Source of the DNA: Parasponia andersonii
Taxonomy: Eukaryota > Streptophyta > Magnoliopsida > Rosales > Cannabaceae
DNA length: 64,000 bases
Direction: 5' to 3'
Assembly (NCBI GenBank): GCA_002914805.1
Contig: JXTB01000042.1
Span: forward strand, 475,754-539,753
In this document: positions 35,890 through 47,292 of the stretch, piece after piece
Numbering within the stretch: the stretch's first letter is position 1
Layout: each line of letters starts with the position of its first letter
Notes under the pieces: generated by a model
What the model was told of the DNA's origin: nothing
Databases searched by the model: none
Seen by the model: the letters and a program-made list of their open reading frames with translations, nothing else
Made by a program: the position numbers and the translations under genes

Positions 35890-37438
35890 ATTAATTTTTC
35901 GATTTCATCTTTTAAAGCATAGCAGTTATTGGTATCGTGTCCAATGTCATTGTGATACCGGCAGAACTTATTGGGATCACACCTTGCTCTATCCCTTTTT
36001 ATAAGTTCTGGTTGACGATATCGCTCCTGCTAGTTTGTGATTGCATAGATATGATCTATGGATGCGTTCAGTTTAGTGTAGTTGTTTAATCTCACGGGAG
36101 CTCTTGGAATCTCCTGCTTTTTCTATTTGGGCTACTTCTCAGTCGATTGTTCATTACTTCTTTTGTTTGACTTCTTGTTATTATTGTTGTTAGTCATAGT
36201 TGCATCTTTAAAAACATTAGAGTTAAAACACCCCCCCTTCAAGTGGGTTGTTGACCTTTACAAACTCTGAGGTAAAGCGATTAAGGTAAGATCATAGAGT
36301 TTCCTTCGAACCTTGCCAAATAGCAGACAAACTGATAAGTGGAACAGTAAAATTCTTTGCAGCCTTGAATTGCCTCAAGAACACAATCTGAAATTATTGC
36401 CAGGACATGATTGAACTAGACTTGAGTCTTCGAAAACACTTCTTCGTTGTTCCTGTGAGAGTTACAGCAAAACATCTGTAACGTGCGAGATCATCGACAC
36501 GATGAAGTTCTATCAGGTCACTAAAGTGATCCATATGATCCTGTGGATCAGTTTTCTCATCAAAAATGTTTATGGTGACAAGTTTGAATCCAGTATGTAA
36601 GGCAGCAGCTCGAACCTCCTCGCTGAATGGTGATTGACGATATCCATCAGCAAGCTTATCGTCCCAGCTAGCAAGTGCATCTAATGCGATCCTCAAATTA
36701 TGAACATCAGCATTCGAAGGGAGAACATTATCTCCTACTGGTGGTAGGGATGGCCTTTAGTCATTATCATAATATAAGGCAGGATTTGTTGCAACTTTTG
36801 TAGGGATTCCAATGAAATAGTGCGACGAGATGGACTTCGGTCGTTATGATGCGATATAGATCGCTCATGACTACGTCGTTGTTCTAGTTGTTGTCTTAGG
36901 TCTGCAGGATTCTGTCGAGACTCCCTACTAATCTTTTCAAAGATGCTCCTCGATTAACGTCTTTGCTCGTTGTTTAAACAATCACGATTGACGGTTGCTC
37001 TCCTAGAAGGTTGTCCACGATCACGATCAGTATCAAACTTTGAGTACCAGATTCCAGAGGCAAGTCTACGACCTTGCCTTTTCCCTTGGAGGAGCGATCT
37101 CCATGATGCTCCTGCTGGGTTTTATGCTAGTCACGGTTCCCTATCTCTAGGATATGAATTCCTCTCTCAGGTAGTTGAGCAGGACATTCTCTAGGACACT
37201 GGTGCTATGGTGGAGTCATCATCTGTCCCTCAGTAAGTCAACGTAAAGTCATTAATCTGATTAGTGATTTGCTGAAGATTCACCAGTGCCTCCTCCATGC
37301 GATCCTATCTCTGGACGATATTTTCTGGTGCGGTCACGGTAGGCTGATCCTAAGCAGGATCTACCTGTACAGTAGCAGTGCTTTAGGGTTAGTTTTGGCT
37401 AGTTCCGGTATTTCTGGTAGTGTTTTTGGTGTTGCCAT
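35890..37438 (-). pseudogene. gag: Gag of Tat element A
   Basis: The start (ATG at 37438) is aligned with the ATG at 49063 in element C. The first 700 bases encode a charged, Arg/Gln-rich N-terminal half broken by stops. The conserved gag core lies at 36394-36696: LASWDDKLADGYRQSPFSEE, GFKLVTINIFDEKTDPQDHM, FSDLIELHRVDDLARYRCFA and LTGTTKKCFRRL. A zinc knuckle of form C-x3-H-x3-G-H-x4-C (CRYHNDIGHDTNNC) follows near 35910-35960. Stops occur right after MSW. The 5' end adjoins the inverted junction at 37457. Confidence 0.82.
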
Positions 37439-37672
37439 TATTGAAGATGCGAAATTGGAGATTCAAAGAGGGCACAAGATAGGTACGTAAGATAAGTATG
37501 ACAACAACCGTTGACTAATGTTATGCATCTTGAGCAGCGACCACGAAAGCTTCAATGGATATCGAATATAGATATTTCCTTCATGGAGTAGGATGCAAGA
37601 GAGGTCCATTACCCACATAATCATGCGTTGGTCATAAAGATCAACTGTAGAAGCACGCAGCTATAGTGAGTA

Positions 37673-38002
37673 TTGGTCGATAATGGAAGTGTTATCTACA
37701 TCATGTACTATGACACCTTTAAGAAGATAAGGTTGAGTGAAAATAATCTAAAGCCCGTTGTCACTCCACTTTACGGATTTACTGGTAACAGCATAATGCC
37801 TAGGGGCATGATTGAGCTAATGATCAACGTTAGAACTTATCCTAGGGTTTCAACGGTAATGACCCAATTCTTAGTGGTGGATTATCCCTCTACATTTAAT
37901 GTTGTATTAGTAAGACAAACACTAAGGGAACTTCGAGTAGTTACTTCAATCTATCACATCGCTATGATGTTCCCGACTCAACATGGAGTAGGAGAAATGT
38001 GA
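37673..38002 (+). pseudogene. Aspartic protease fragment, B copy 1
   Basis: An open piece of 109 codons: VDNGSVIYIMYYDTF (active site D-N-G-S), LYGFTGNSIMPRGMIELM, YPRVSTVMTQFLVVDYPS, FNVVLVRQTLRELRVVTS. The LGR.TL signature reads VRQTL here, and LGRQTL in copy 2. It then runs into the Ser/Glu repeat linker near 38095-38160. It has no gag upstream and no RT downstream, so it cannot act in a polyprotein. Confidence 0.85.
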
Positions 38003-38094
38003 GGCAACTAATATGACACACAGACTTGTTATAATAATTCCTTAAAGCTCGTAGCAAAAGATGTGGCACCTCACACAATGATGGTCTAGCTACA

Positions 38095-38160
38095 AAGTGA
38101 AGCGTCAAATGAAGCGTCAAGTGAAGCGTCAAGTAAATCGCCAAGGGAAGCATCAGGCAA
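38095..38160 (+). repeat. 12-bp minisatellite in the protease-RT linker
   Basis: Five or so imperfect units of the type GAAGCGTCAAGT encode a Ser-Glu-Ala-Ser repeat. The tract is repeated at 41640-41705 and is shorter in element C (51515-51545). Confidence 0.75.
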
Positions 38161-38505
38161 AATGTCAATCGAAGACCTTGACCCTTGAGAAATCGATGGA
38201 GAGGTCAAGACTGGACCTATAGAAGACTTGGAAGATTTGTCAATTGACAGGTCTTTGAAGGTCCTAAAAATCGGAGCGCAGCTTTAAGAACCCACGCGAG
38301 CTTCATTGGTTGCTTTTTTGAAATCAAACTTGGATATCTTCACATGGCAATATTCAGATATCTATGGTTCAATTTTCTATTTCTAAAAACTGAGCTCTGT
38401 GATTCATAAATAAGAGTTCTCTGGTCTTATGAAAATCGAAGAACAATGATTCTATAAATAAGTGAGAGAATGTATGCTAGCCTTTTTTCGGAGACTGAAA
38501 AACAN

Positions 38506-41199
38506 GATATATCAAGCAACTAGTATCAATTTCATGGTAAATTACTCATTCTGATTGTTAAATGATCTGTATTATTGTACTAATATTTGTGGAAGGGCTC
38601 TCATGCAGTGTAAAGGCTCAGTATCCTCAGAGAGAGAGAGAGCTTGGTGTGTGAAAGGGACAAAGAATACATTTATGAATAGTAATACTATACGAACATG
38701 CATTAAAATCATTTCTGTTGATAACTTGGTCAAATAATAGTTTTTCGGTAAAATGCATTTTCAAGGTTTTCGGAGCCAAATTGACTGTGAGTTTAAAACT
38801 TCAAATAGCTTTTATTTAATGTATAGAAATCATTTCTAGCATTTTCCAAAATGTTGGTTTCAGGTAAGCACGAGGTGGTAGTTACTGTACTGAACCGTAT
38901 TTAATTACATTAAGCTAGCTTAGATTAAGCTTAATCGCGTAATATCATCTTTGTGCACTCTAATAATTAGGCATTGATACTTTGTTTGCATTATTAATTG
39001 GAGTCTAATTGATTTATTTTTATGTTTAATGATTGGTTATGGGGCTAGGTTTCACTAGATTACAATAAGATTGGCCATATGGAATTATAGGTCAAAGTAT
39101 GACTAGTTTTCACCTCTTAAGCTAGGTTTCACCATTTTGGTCTACACTTGGGTGTATAGGATGGACCAGCAATGTGGTGAGTATACTAAGGATGTTTTAG
39201 AGATGGACACATGGAAAGTAAGGTGCAAAATTCCCCAAATACCCCTTAGAACTTAAGTTATGCCATTTCTTAGTTATTAAGTATCACTTTTGGACCAAAT
39301 CTGGTCACTTTCTTCTCCTTTCTCTCCAGCCACGACCTGAAACTCTCCCACTCATTTGACTTCTCTCAGCTCCTATTAACCATTTCCAAGAGTTTCCAAG
39401 TAGTAGAACTCAATTTGGAGCTCAAGAAAGCAAGATAGATCCAAACTAGTCAAGATAATTCTACTAATTCTCCTTCCTAGGTTTTGTTTTATTATTTCAA
39501 TTCTCTACTTGATACCACTTAAATAATGATTCCTCTAGGTCCTCTTGAGTCCTAAGATCAATTTCTAAGCCATAGAAATCAGTTTTGTGGAAGAAGAAGG
39601 CAAGAGATTCAACAAAGGTTCAAACTAGTCAAGGTGAGATTTTTATGGAATTTGGAATTGGTAATTTATTTCTATTGCATTAGCCCTTAAATCAAAGATT
39701 TTATTTGATGAATAAAGGTCCTAGAAAATCTTATATATGGTTGGAAACATAGAATTTAAGTGAAGGATTAAAGTTAGACTTAAAGCCCCAAAGTTTGCTA
39801 TTTGTGGATTCAAGTGTTTTCATTGTTGGAATAAGTTGTCTACACTTGTAATTTGATTTCATTACTTGGAATGTGTAAGACATTGATCCTTTTATGTAGA
39901 TTATACCTATTTACTGGCTGGTTATGATGATATACAAGTGTAAAAGTGGTTTTAAACTTTGTTTAGATCGAAAAGAATTCAAGTGCACCTAGGTTGTTAT
40001 AAATGATCCTCTTTGAGGTGTATATGTGGGAATTGGCTTGTGAATTATTATTGCAGATCTTAAACCATGATTTTAATCATGTGGGAATGTCCTAAAAATA
40101 GGAGAGGTGCTGTCCAAATATTTTTAAAACCAAATGGTACTATTTAGAAGCAAATGGACTAGTTTTTATGAAAGTATATGCTATTTCGGTTCATTTTGTG
40201 ATTAGATTTCCTGATTTTGTGAAAGTTGTGATTTATGCGTGTGGTTACTTTTTTTAAGCATTTTATATTATAGTAATCATTCTAGTAATAAAATTGATAT
40301 CAGGTCTTCCACACACCTTATCACTGAGGATACTGACCCTTTTCACTATCTTTTCTGTCAGACATAAGGTAAGTAACGTCATACCTGCAATGTAAGAAAT
40401 TCTTTATTCTGTGAATTTGTGGATATAGAATCTGTGGATATGTATACATACGTAACTGTCATTCAGTTTTGCATGAGACATGAAAACATAGTGTATTTAT
40501 ATTGTCTGACAAGTATTAATGAATAGGGTGTGGCGGGCCAGCACCCAAATATATGATATGGTTCCTTCGGGAACACTTTGGTCCTCTCGGGAACATTATG
40601 GTTCCTATGGGAATACTTTGACGGTGGTATGAGGTGGACCTCTGATGTACACAGAGGGGATTTTCTGGAGCTCAAGACCTCTATATAGCTCATGATATGT
40701 TATACGTTCTCTGAGTGGCTCAGTATGCAATTCACGGTCTTGTCAGGCAATACAATATACACAGGGATCCCAACCATATGACCATTTATTTCATGTTATA
40801 TGTACTCTACATCTGCATACGTTACTTACTGAGTTTTATACTCATTAATATTCTTACATTGCAGAAGGTACGGATAATATGTGAGTTAGAGGAGGAGCGC
40901 TAACTTTCTGACTGCGGCTTGTGTATATAAGCATTTTGACGTTGTGGTTTTCTGATAGACGATTTTGTACCTATTTTGTGTGTGTACATTATGTAACTTT
41001 CAGGAGAGGCCCACTTACCGAGGGTGTATATATGTATACATTAGAGTATGTATAATTATGAGTGGAAATTTCCTTTTTCCTTCTAAAAAGTTTTAATTTT
41101 CTCCGATTTTATCAGTTCTAAGTCGAGTAGTGTCTCCCGATCTCACTAAATATTTATACAAATACCCTTACGTACGTGTGTGGGATGGGGGGTGTTACA
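38506..41199 (+). repeat. LTR-like insertion, Ty3/gypsy Del/Tekay style, left end missing
   Basis: The right end reads GTGGGATGGGGGGTGTTACA, typical for this LTR group, directly before the resumed Tat sequence (GGAAGCACGCAG). There is a pyrimidine-rich leader near 39310-39370 (CTTTCTCTCCAGCCACGACC). A tandem unit near 40560-40620 is of the form TGGTTCC.TCGGGAACA.TTT, and a CTTACTGAG...CTCATTAATATTC word lies near 40830. No coding frame was found. The left end is cut by the N at 38505. Transcription is inferred to be plus-strand from the order of the leader and the terminal words. Confidence 0.5.
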
Positions 41200-41200
41200 G

Positions 41201-42045
41201 GAAGCACGCAGCTATAGTGAGTATTGGTCGATAATGGAAGTGTTGTCTATATCATGTACTGTGACACCTTTAAGAAGATAAGGTTGAGTAAAAATGACCT
41301 AAAGCCCGTTATCACTCCACTTTACGGATTTACTGGTAACAGCATAATGCCTAGGGGCATGATTGAGTTAATGATCAATGTTAGATCTTATCCTAGGGTT
41401 TCAACGGTAATGACCCAATTTTTAGTGGTGGATTATCTCTCTGCATTTAATGTTGTACTAGGAAGACAAACACTAAGGGAACTTCGAATAGTTACTTCAA
41501 TCTATCACATCGCTATGATGTTCCCGACTCAACATGGAGTAGGAGAAATGTGAGGTAACTAATATGATGCGCAGACTTGTTATAATAATTCTTTAAAGCT
41601 CGTAGCAAAAGATGTGGCATGATTGTCCAGCTACAAAGTGAAGCATCAAATGAAGCGTCAAATGAAGCGTCAAGTAAATCGCCAAGGGAAGCATCAGGCA
41701 AAATGTCAATCGAAGACCTTGACCCTTGAGAAATTGATGGAGAGGTCAAGACTAGACCTATAGAAGACTTGGAAGATTTGTCAATTGACAGGTCTTTGAA
41801 GGTCCTAAAAATCGGAGCGCAGCTTCAAGAACCCATGGGAGCTTCATTAGTTGCTTTTTTGAAATCAAACTTGGATATCTTCACATGACAATATTCAGAT
41901 ATCTATGGTTCAATTTTCTATTTCTAAAAACTGAGCTCTGTGATTCATTGATAAGAGTTCTCTGGTCTTATGAAAATCGAAGAACAATGATTCTATAAAT
42001 AAGTGAGAGAATGTATGCTAGCCTTTTTTCGGAGACTGAAAAACA
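41201..42045 (+). repeat. Second copy of the about 850-bp repeat
   Basis: This matches 37650-38504 and continues without a break into the B spacer, PPT and LTR. The sequence before it is the LTR-like insertion, not the protease leader found before copy 1. Confidence 0.9.
41224..41553 (+). pseudogene. Aspartic protease fragment, B copy 2
   Basis: It has the same 109-codon frame as copy 1, with a few substitutions: VDNGSVVYIMYCDTFKKIRL, LYGFTGNSIMPRGMIELM, FNVVLGRQTLRELRIVTS. The LGRQTL signature is kept. It starts only 25 bases after the LTR-like insertion, so the protease is truncated at its N-terminal leader. Confidence 0.85.
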
Positions 42046-42640
42046 GAGATATTGTCTGAAGGATTTTGGTGATGACGTTGCCAGAGAAGATGATGAATTT
42101 GTGTGAGCTGAAAAGAGAGTAGGGGCACCGAGAGGATTTTTCTTATGGACATTTCAGATTTCAGAAGAAATGAAAGAGAAAAAAGGAGGCAATAGGGTTC
42201 GAAGCTATGAAGAAGAGGCGGATAGATTCGTTACATATATATATTTCAAGTATCATCAAATCACAGTCGTAGATTAAGGCATTTAATTTTCAGATCTAAT
42301 GGCTGAAAATCACGTGGGGGTTAATTTTTGAAATTAAATGAGTATTTTTTCAAAATTTGAAACGTCTTGATTTGAGACAATAGCTGACATCATCGCTATC
42401 ATCGCGTCTGCTCAAAAGACGGAGAAATCTCCTCGAGTTTTGCTATTCTCCTGAAAAAAGATAACATATGGTTGTGTTTGTTAGGAAAAGATACGCTTGG
42501 TTCTAAAAAGATAGGATTTGAGAACTAGCGACTCTTCGAAGATTTCAAGGTTATGTCATAATGTCGCATTTTTAAGCTCACACTTATCAAAGAAGGAAGA
42601 TCCATTTTGTCCTAAAGAACTAATGGAGCTGAGGGGCAAT

Positions 42641-43241
42641 TGTTGTGCAGTCTAAAACCTATATATTGGTCAATGCCAAAAAGGAAAAGTTAGAGATCAA
42701 GTTGGACATGTCAGGTCGCATGAGAATTTTTCTGATCGAAGTGTGACCTCCTCCGAATGAGTTAAGTGCGACCAGTATGCAAAAGGAAACTAGATTAAGC
42801 TTCATCAAACGGATAATCTACAAAGAAAAGGGAACAATGTTTCTCTTTAAAGATCAACCAATAGTTCCATTTTAAGTTATTACACAATTATATTGTTACC
42901 CAAATTGTATTTTCTGATTACACACTTATCCGTTTTTACAATTGGGAAATATTGAGCTACCCTTACCTATATAAAGGGAGCCCAGGGTTGCTGGGAAGGA
43001 CTTCTTTTTTCCGAACGACACTCTATATTTTTAGCTTTTGGAATTCTAACATTGAGACTTAACAAAACTCTTGTAATTCTCCAGAAAATAGTGAAAAACA
43101 GTGGACGTAGGCTCATCTTTTTAGGGCTGAACCACTATAAAATTCTTGTCTCTTTACTTGCTTTGATTTATCAACCATTTTTACACACAAGCCATATCTT
43201 GTAATTTCCTAAATTTATTGTTGACAAAACCTCTGTCAACA
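42641..43241 (+). repeat. LTR of Tat fragment B
   Basis: It starts TGTTGTGCAGTC and ends CTCTGTCAACA, 601 bp. The PPT GGAGCTGAGGGGCAAT is directly upstream. It has an intact TATA box (CTATATAAAGGG at 42967), unlike the LTR of element A. It is the fullest LTR of the family in this window. Confidence 0.9.
42968..42975 (+). promoter_or_regulatory. TATA box of LTR B
   Basis: TATATAAA is followed by GGGAGCC, about 330 bases into the LTR. The corresponding segment is deleted in LTR A and altered in element C (TTATAAAA). Confidence 0.6.
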
Positions 43242-43484
43242 GATAATAACTTAAATGGAATGATTGGTCGATCTCCACTCAGAAATTTTGTTTTCCTTTC
43301 TTTGTAGATTACCCGCTTGATGAAGCTTGATTTAGTTTCCTTTTCATATTGATCGCATTTAACTCATTCGAAGGAAGTCGTACTTCGATCAGAAAAATTT
43401 TCATGTAACCTAACGCGTTCAATTTGGTCGTTAACTTTTCATTTTTGGCATTGACCAAACATATAGGTTTTAGACCGCATAACA
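43242..43484 (-). repeat. Inverted LTR fragment of the same Tat family
   Basis: On the minus strand it starts TGTTATGCGGTC at 43484 and runs through the first 243 bases of the LTR, ending at the border with LTR B. It thus lies tail to tail with the LTR at 42641-43241. It could be the remaining U3 of element A's 5' LTR. Confidence 0.85.
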
Positions 43485-45040
43485 TTGATTAACTACAAAA
43501 ACTTGAAAAATGTTGATATATGAATTACAGGATAGGGTAGAAAATTGTACAAAATGGACAATATAACGTAGTCTATAATTTCAGAATTAGAAATATAATA
43601 TTAATCTATCCTTTCTGTATACTTTTGACAAACTTTTTGAAGACAATGTAGTAGTTGACTACCTCCACCTGGCAATAAACCAATCCCTAAATTAATTTGC
43701 TCCCACTTGTGTGATCATGGCTTTGAATTAAATACTCCATTGTCTAAACTTCACTGACCAATATCTGGCCATGCAAGTATTAATTTTCTACTCGAAATAT
43801 AAAAACGTCATTATCAGATAAAGATTTTTTAAAAAGCAAAATATTAAGGAGATAATGCTTACTTTACTAATTCTTACTTATGTTCCAACTAAAAAGCAAC
43901 ATTTAATCTTCCTTGCTTACTTCTTTTAATCTTCCTTTAGTAGCTTTCTTTATTCAAAGGATCACGCAATATTATTCTTTTAATGAGTCATATACATCAT
44001 GACAATTAGTTCCCACTAACCTTAGTTCACCTTTTCCATACTTGATGTAGCAAAAGACGAAAATTGTAAATAAAGACAAATCTTAGGAATTTGGCAAGAA
44101 AAATGGGAAAGGGAAGCACTGGCCATGACAATTCTGTTCCTGTCCCTATACTAATTACACGTGGAAGGCATGTGCTAATCATTTACGACTGAAGCACCTC
44201 TTAATTATATGCAAGCTAATATTGTTTTTTCTTAAGCTTATTATATGTTTGTGGGAGATGAAGCATTTATAAATTCATGCACGATATAGATTTCTGGGCA
44301 CTAACAAGGTAGCTTAATAACATGGTGTCCACCTATACAAATATAGGCCTCGTTCCTATACGTTACATCCGCTATAGCTAGTGGTTTCACACTTTGTTTT
44401 CCACTTACCTAGCACGTTTGGCAAGTGATCAGTACGTATAAATTGCATAAAAAGCCTATTAAAACAAAGAGGGAAAAGGCTGATCACTCCTTTGGTTGTC
44501 AATGTGACCAACACTGACATCAATGGCACATACTGTGGAGGTCAAGTTATATAATATGCCTAGTGCATGGGCTAGAAACTAGTGCAGTATACTATCTTTT
44601 TTACGTATGACCATTCAATAATGTTGAACAAATCACTTAAGAGTTAATTACACAAAGATGTACGTTCATACTTGTAAGTTGTAATTGTCAAGATTACAAC
44701 TACTTCAACTAATAAATTTCTTTCCCCGAGTCACAAGACTTGGGAGTTAAACGAAGCTTTATGGAAAGGGAGATATTACCCTTAAATTGCGTAACCCAAG
44801 AATCTGGGAAAACAAATGTTGAAGAGATTAGCTATATTCATAAAGCATATAGTAGCGTATTAATTGTTCTTTTTTCTCTTCTATCTACAAACTAGCTTCT
44901 TTTTTTCATTTATATAATTAGTAAAGTCGTCATTACAAAAGTTTATGCTAGAATTCTTGCCAAACAAGAAAGAGAATTCTAATTCTGTTTATCCTCTCGT
45001 ACTAAACTTAATAAGAGAAGAGTGTTACCTTTCTCTCTCT
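43485..45040. other. AT-rich intergenic DNA, no gene recognised
   Basis: I see neither coding frames with family motifs nor repeat ends. Part of 44100-44540 is slightly less AT-rich but shows no exon or tRNA pattern. Confidence 0.6.
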
Positions 45041-45377
45041 AATACAAAAAACTTTAGTTTTAGTCACAACAAAATTTGTGAATAAAAACATTTCAAAAAA
45101 AATTATGAATAAAAATAAAAAATCGGTTACAAAAGACTACATTATTATTATGTTGTGGCTAAAAATTTTAGTTATAAAAAACACAATTTGATGTGACTAA
45201 ATATATTTTTAGTTACAATTATTATATATAAAAAGTTGTGATTAAAGGTACATTAAATATTACCTGTTATAGTAATCACGAAAAAATTATTAGCTACAAT
45301 TAAGTCACACTTAATCGCAACTAAAAATTTCTTCTAAATAAAAAGTTGTCATTAGATGATGACTTTTTTTTGTAGTG
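45041..45377. mobile_element. CACTA-like MITE
   Basis: The right end reads TTTTTTTTGTAGTG, the classical CACTACAAAAAA terminal repeat. The left end reads AATACAAAAAACTTTAG, a decayed match. Flanking TCT on both sides fits a 3-bp target duplication. The interior is AT-rich with repeated TTAGTCAC/GTGACTA-type words and no coding capacity. Confidence 0.6.
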
Positions 45378-45381
45378 TCTC

Positions 45382-46322
45382 ACTTCCCCTGCCTAAACGA
45401 TATAGATCTTGTTCATTTCCGTCTTCCATCCTAAACACTAAACTTAGCCTAGCGTTGGCTTTAATCCTCAACTTTTTCCCCCTATTTGGCTAGACCAATA
45501 TTTAGAGTATGTTTGCATATAAAATTATAGGGGTCCCAAATCTCATACCAAACTTTTATGATAAATAACAAAACTGACGAAATTAAATACTTTTATACTC
45601 ACATGAATGTTAATACTGTATTAGGATTCTTATTGAAACTTCGGTGTAAGATTTTGAATCCTTGTCATTAATTTCTCATTTAGTCATTTTGGTATCATAT
45701 GTTTGGGTAAATTCTCATATCAGTTGGTATAAAGAGGCTAGCTCCAATAGGAATTTTGATACTTATACTATCAGTAGATATAATTTTTGTCCACTCCATT
45801 TTGATCTAACGGTTACTATTTAAAAGGTTATTGACAAAAAAAAATTACTGTCATTAATTGCGTATTTGTTCGTAACCCATAACTCATACAAAACATATTG
45901 TACCTATTCATAGTAATTTTAAAAAAATCATTATTTTAGTATATATATATATATATATATATATTATGGGAGAAACTGGAATAGTGATTTTGTAAAGGAT
46001 AATGACATGTGTACCAAAATTTTACCAAATTTTAATACCAATACATGTGGCATGTGAGTTGCAATATTCAATTAATGAATATGATTAATATATTTGTGGT
46101 AAGTTTTAATACACCAATTAAATAGTGCCAACTCAAATACCATATATGTTGATATTAAAAATTTAGTATAAATTTTGGTACATATAGTATTATCCTGTTG
46201 TAAAATCATTACCGATTAATATGAACAAAATTACTATTAGTAGTGATAGCTATTCCATTATTTGTTTCCCTTTCTTAAATTTTTTTTTTCAAGGAATCAT
46301 TTTTCTCTCTTTTTTTAACAGA
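45382..46322. other. AT-rich intergenic DNA with (TA)n
   Basis: There is a TA microsatellite at 45941-45964 and otherwise nothing recognised. Confidence 0.6.
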
Positions 46323-46330
46323 GTATTAAG

Positions 46331-47284
46331 TAGAGGCGGCAATCCAGGTCATGACACGATAACATAACTCGAAAACGACACGAAGTTAGCAGGTTTGGGT
46401 TGAGCTTAAACAGGTGCGGGTCAAAACAGGTTAAACACGATTAAGCACGATAAAATAACAGGTCAAAATTAAGTCAACCTGTCTAATCCGAAATTGACAC
46501 GTTTGACATGATTAAAACCAAAATTAATAAACAGGTCATAATCGTGTCAACTCACAATTAACCTATTTACAACCCGTTTATGACACGATAAAAAATAATT
46601 TTTTTAACATTTAATTTAAAAAAAATTAAAAATTCGAAAAAAAAAACAAAAGGTGAAATGAAAAGTGTTATCGTGCTGATTTGAGAGACTATTTATTTTG
46701 ATAGACTATTTATTTTGGTTTGAGAGACTATTTATCGTGCTGATTTGAGAGACTATTTATTTTGGTGTGATAGCTTTTAATTGTTGTGGACCTTGTATTT
46801 TATTGGATGTATTGTATAACAAGTTAATTTTGTTATACATGTCATTATGTTTGGAAATGTGAAGTTATGATTTGTGAACTTAGTTAGATTAAATAGGTTA
46901 TTACAGGTTATATTAGAAATGTTTAAATAGGTTCACATATTAAGTTTAGTGGGTTATATTTGATAGGTTGACTTATATAAGAATGTTTATTATAAATAGG
47001 TTAAATTCGATGTAAACAGATTAAACATGTCATAAATAGATTAAATTTGATCTAAACAGGTTAATAGATCGTATTAGGTAGAACACGACCTGAATAAGAT
47101 ATGATTAAATAACGTGTTAAATGTGTCATGTCACGGGTGACCTGTTTAATTAGCAGGTCGTGTACGGGTTCACAAATAATGACACGATTAATAAACGTGT
47201 CGTGTTCGGGTTGGGTAAATACTCGTTATACATGTGTCTCGACACGATACGATTATGACACGATAACACGAATTGTCACCCCTA
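46331..47284. mobile_element. Non-autonomous hAT element
   Basis: The terminal inverted repeats are TAGAGGCGGCAAT on the left and ATTGTCACCCCTA on the right, the hAT-type C/TAGGGGTGRCAAT form. An 8-bp target duplication lies outside them: GTATTAAG (46323-46330) and TTATTAAG (47285-47292), 7 of 8 identical. The subterminal regions are rich in short words such as CACGATA, ACAGGT and CGTGTC, the usual hAT transposase-binding pattern. There is no transposase frame. Inside, GAGAGACTATTTATTTTG is repeated about four times (46684-46765). Confidence 0.85.
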
Positions 47285-47292
47285 TTATTAAG

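Larger units (their letters stand above)
25710..37457 (-). mobile_element. Tat-lineage Ty3/gypsy element A, rearranged
   Basis: On the minus strand, right to left: gag from 37438, zinc knuckle, protease, RT, dual RNase H (region duplicated), integrase ending near 30361, a spacer, an antisense gene on the plus strand (27725-29756), a leader-like spacer, PPT and 3' LTR (25710-26234). The same order is found in element C. The PBS and 5' LTR are missing: at 37457 the element is joined head to head to a plus-strand pol fragment (B). An inverted LTR piece at 43242-43484 could be its lost 5' LTR. The left flank ACGAT does not match TTGAT beyond 43484 well. Confidence 0.85.
37650..38504 (+). repeat. 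First copy of an about 850-bp repeat ending at an N
   Basis: It matches 41201-42045 with few differences. It starts GAAGCACGCAGCTATAG and ends GAGACTGAAAAACA directly before the N at 38505. Confidence 0.9.
37456..43241 (+). mobile_element. Tat fragment B (protease to 3' LTR), plus strand, interrupted
   Basis: The sequence starts in the protease leader (GGAGATTCAAAGAGGGCAC, equal to 50881 in C) and runs through protease and linker. It then passes directly, at about 38345, to the pre-LTR spacer, lacking RT, RNase H, integrase and the antisense gene. An N at 38505 and an LTR-like insertion (38506-41199) follow. The protease-to-spacer segment then appears again (41201-42045) and continues into the PPT and LTR (42641-43241). 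The apparent repeat is probably two haplotypes placed in series; the real B would then be about 2.2 kb. Confidence 0.7.

Noticed and set aside
35607..35894. Plus-strand open frame of 95 codons
   Set aside because: It overlaps, in antisense, the protease leader and zinc-knuckle region of element A and has no motif of its own.
25705..43489. Target duplication for the whole Tat block (ACGAT / TTGAT)
   Set aside because: Only three of five bases agree, which is no better than chance here.
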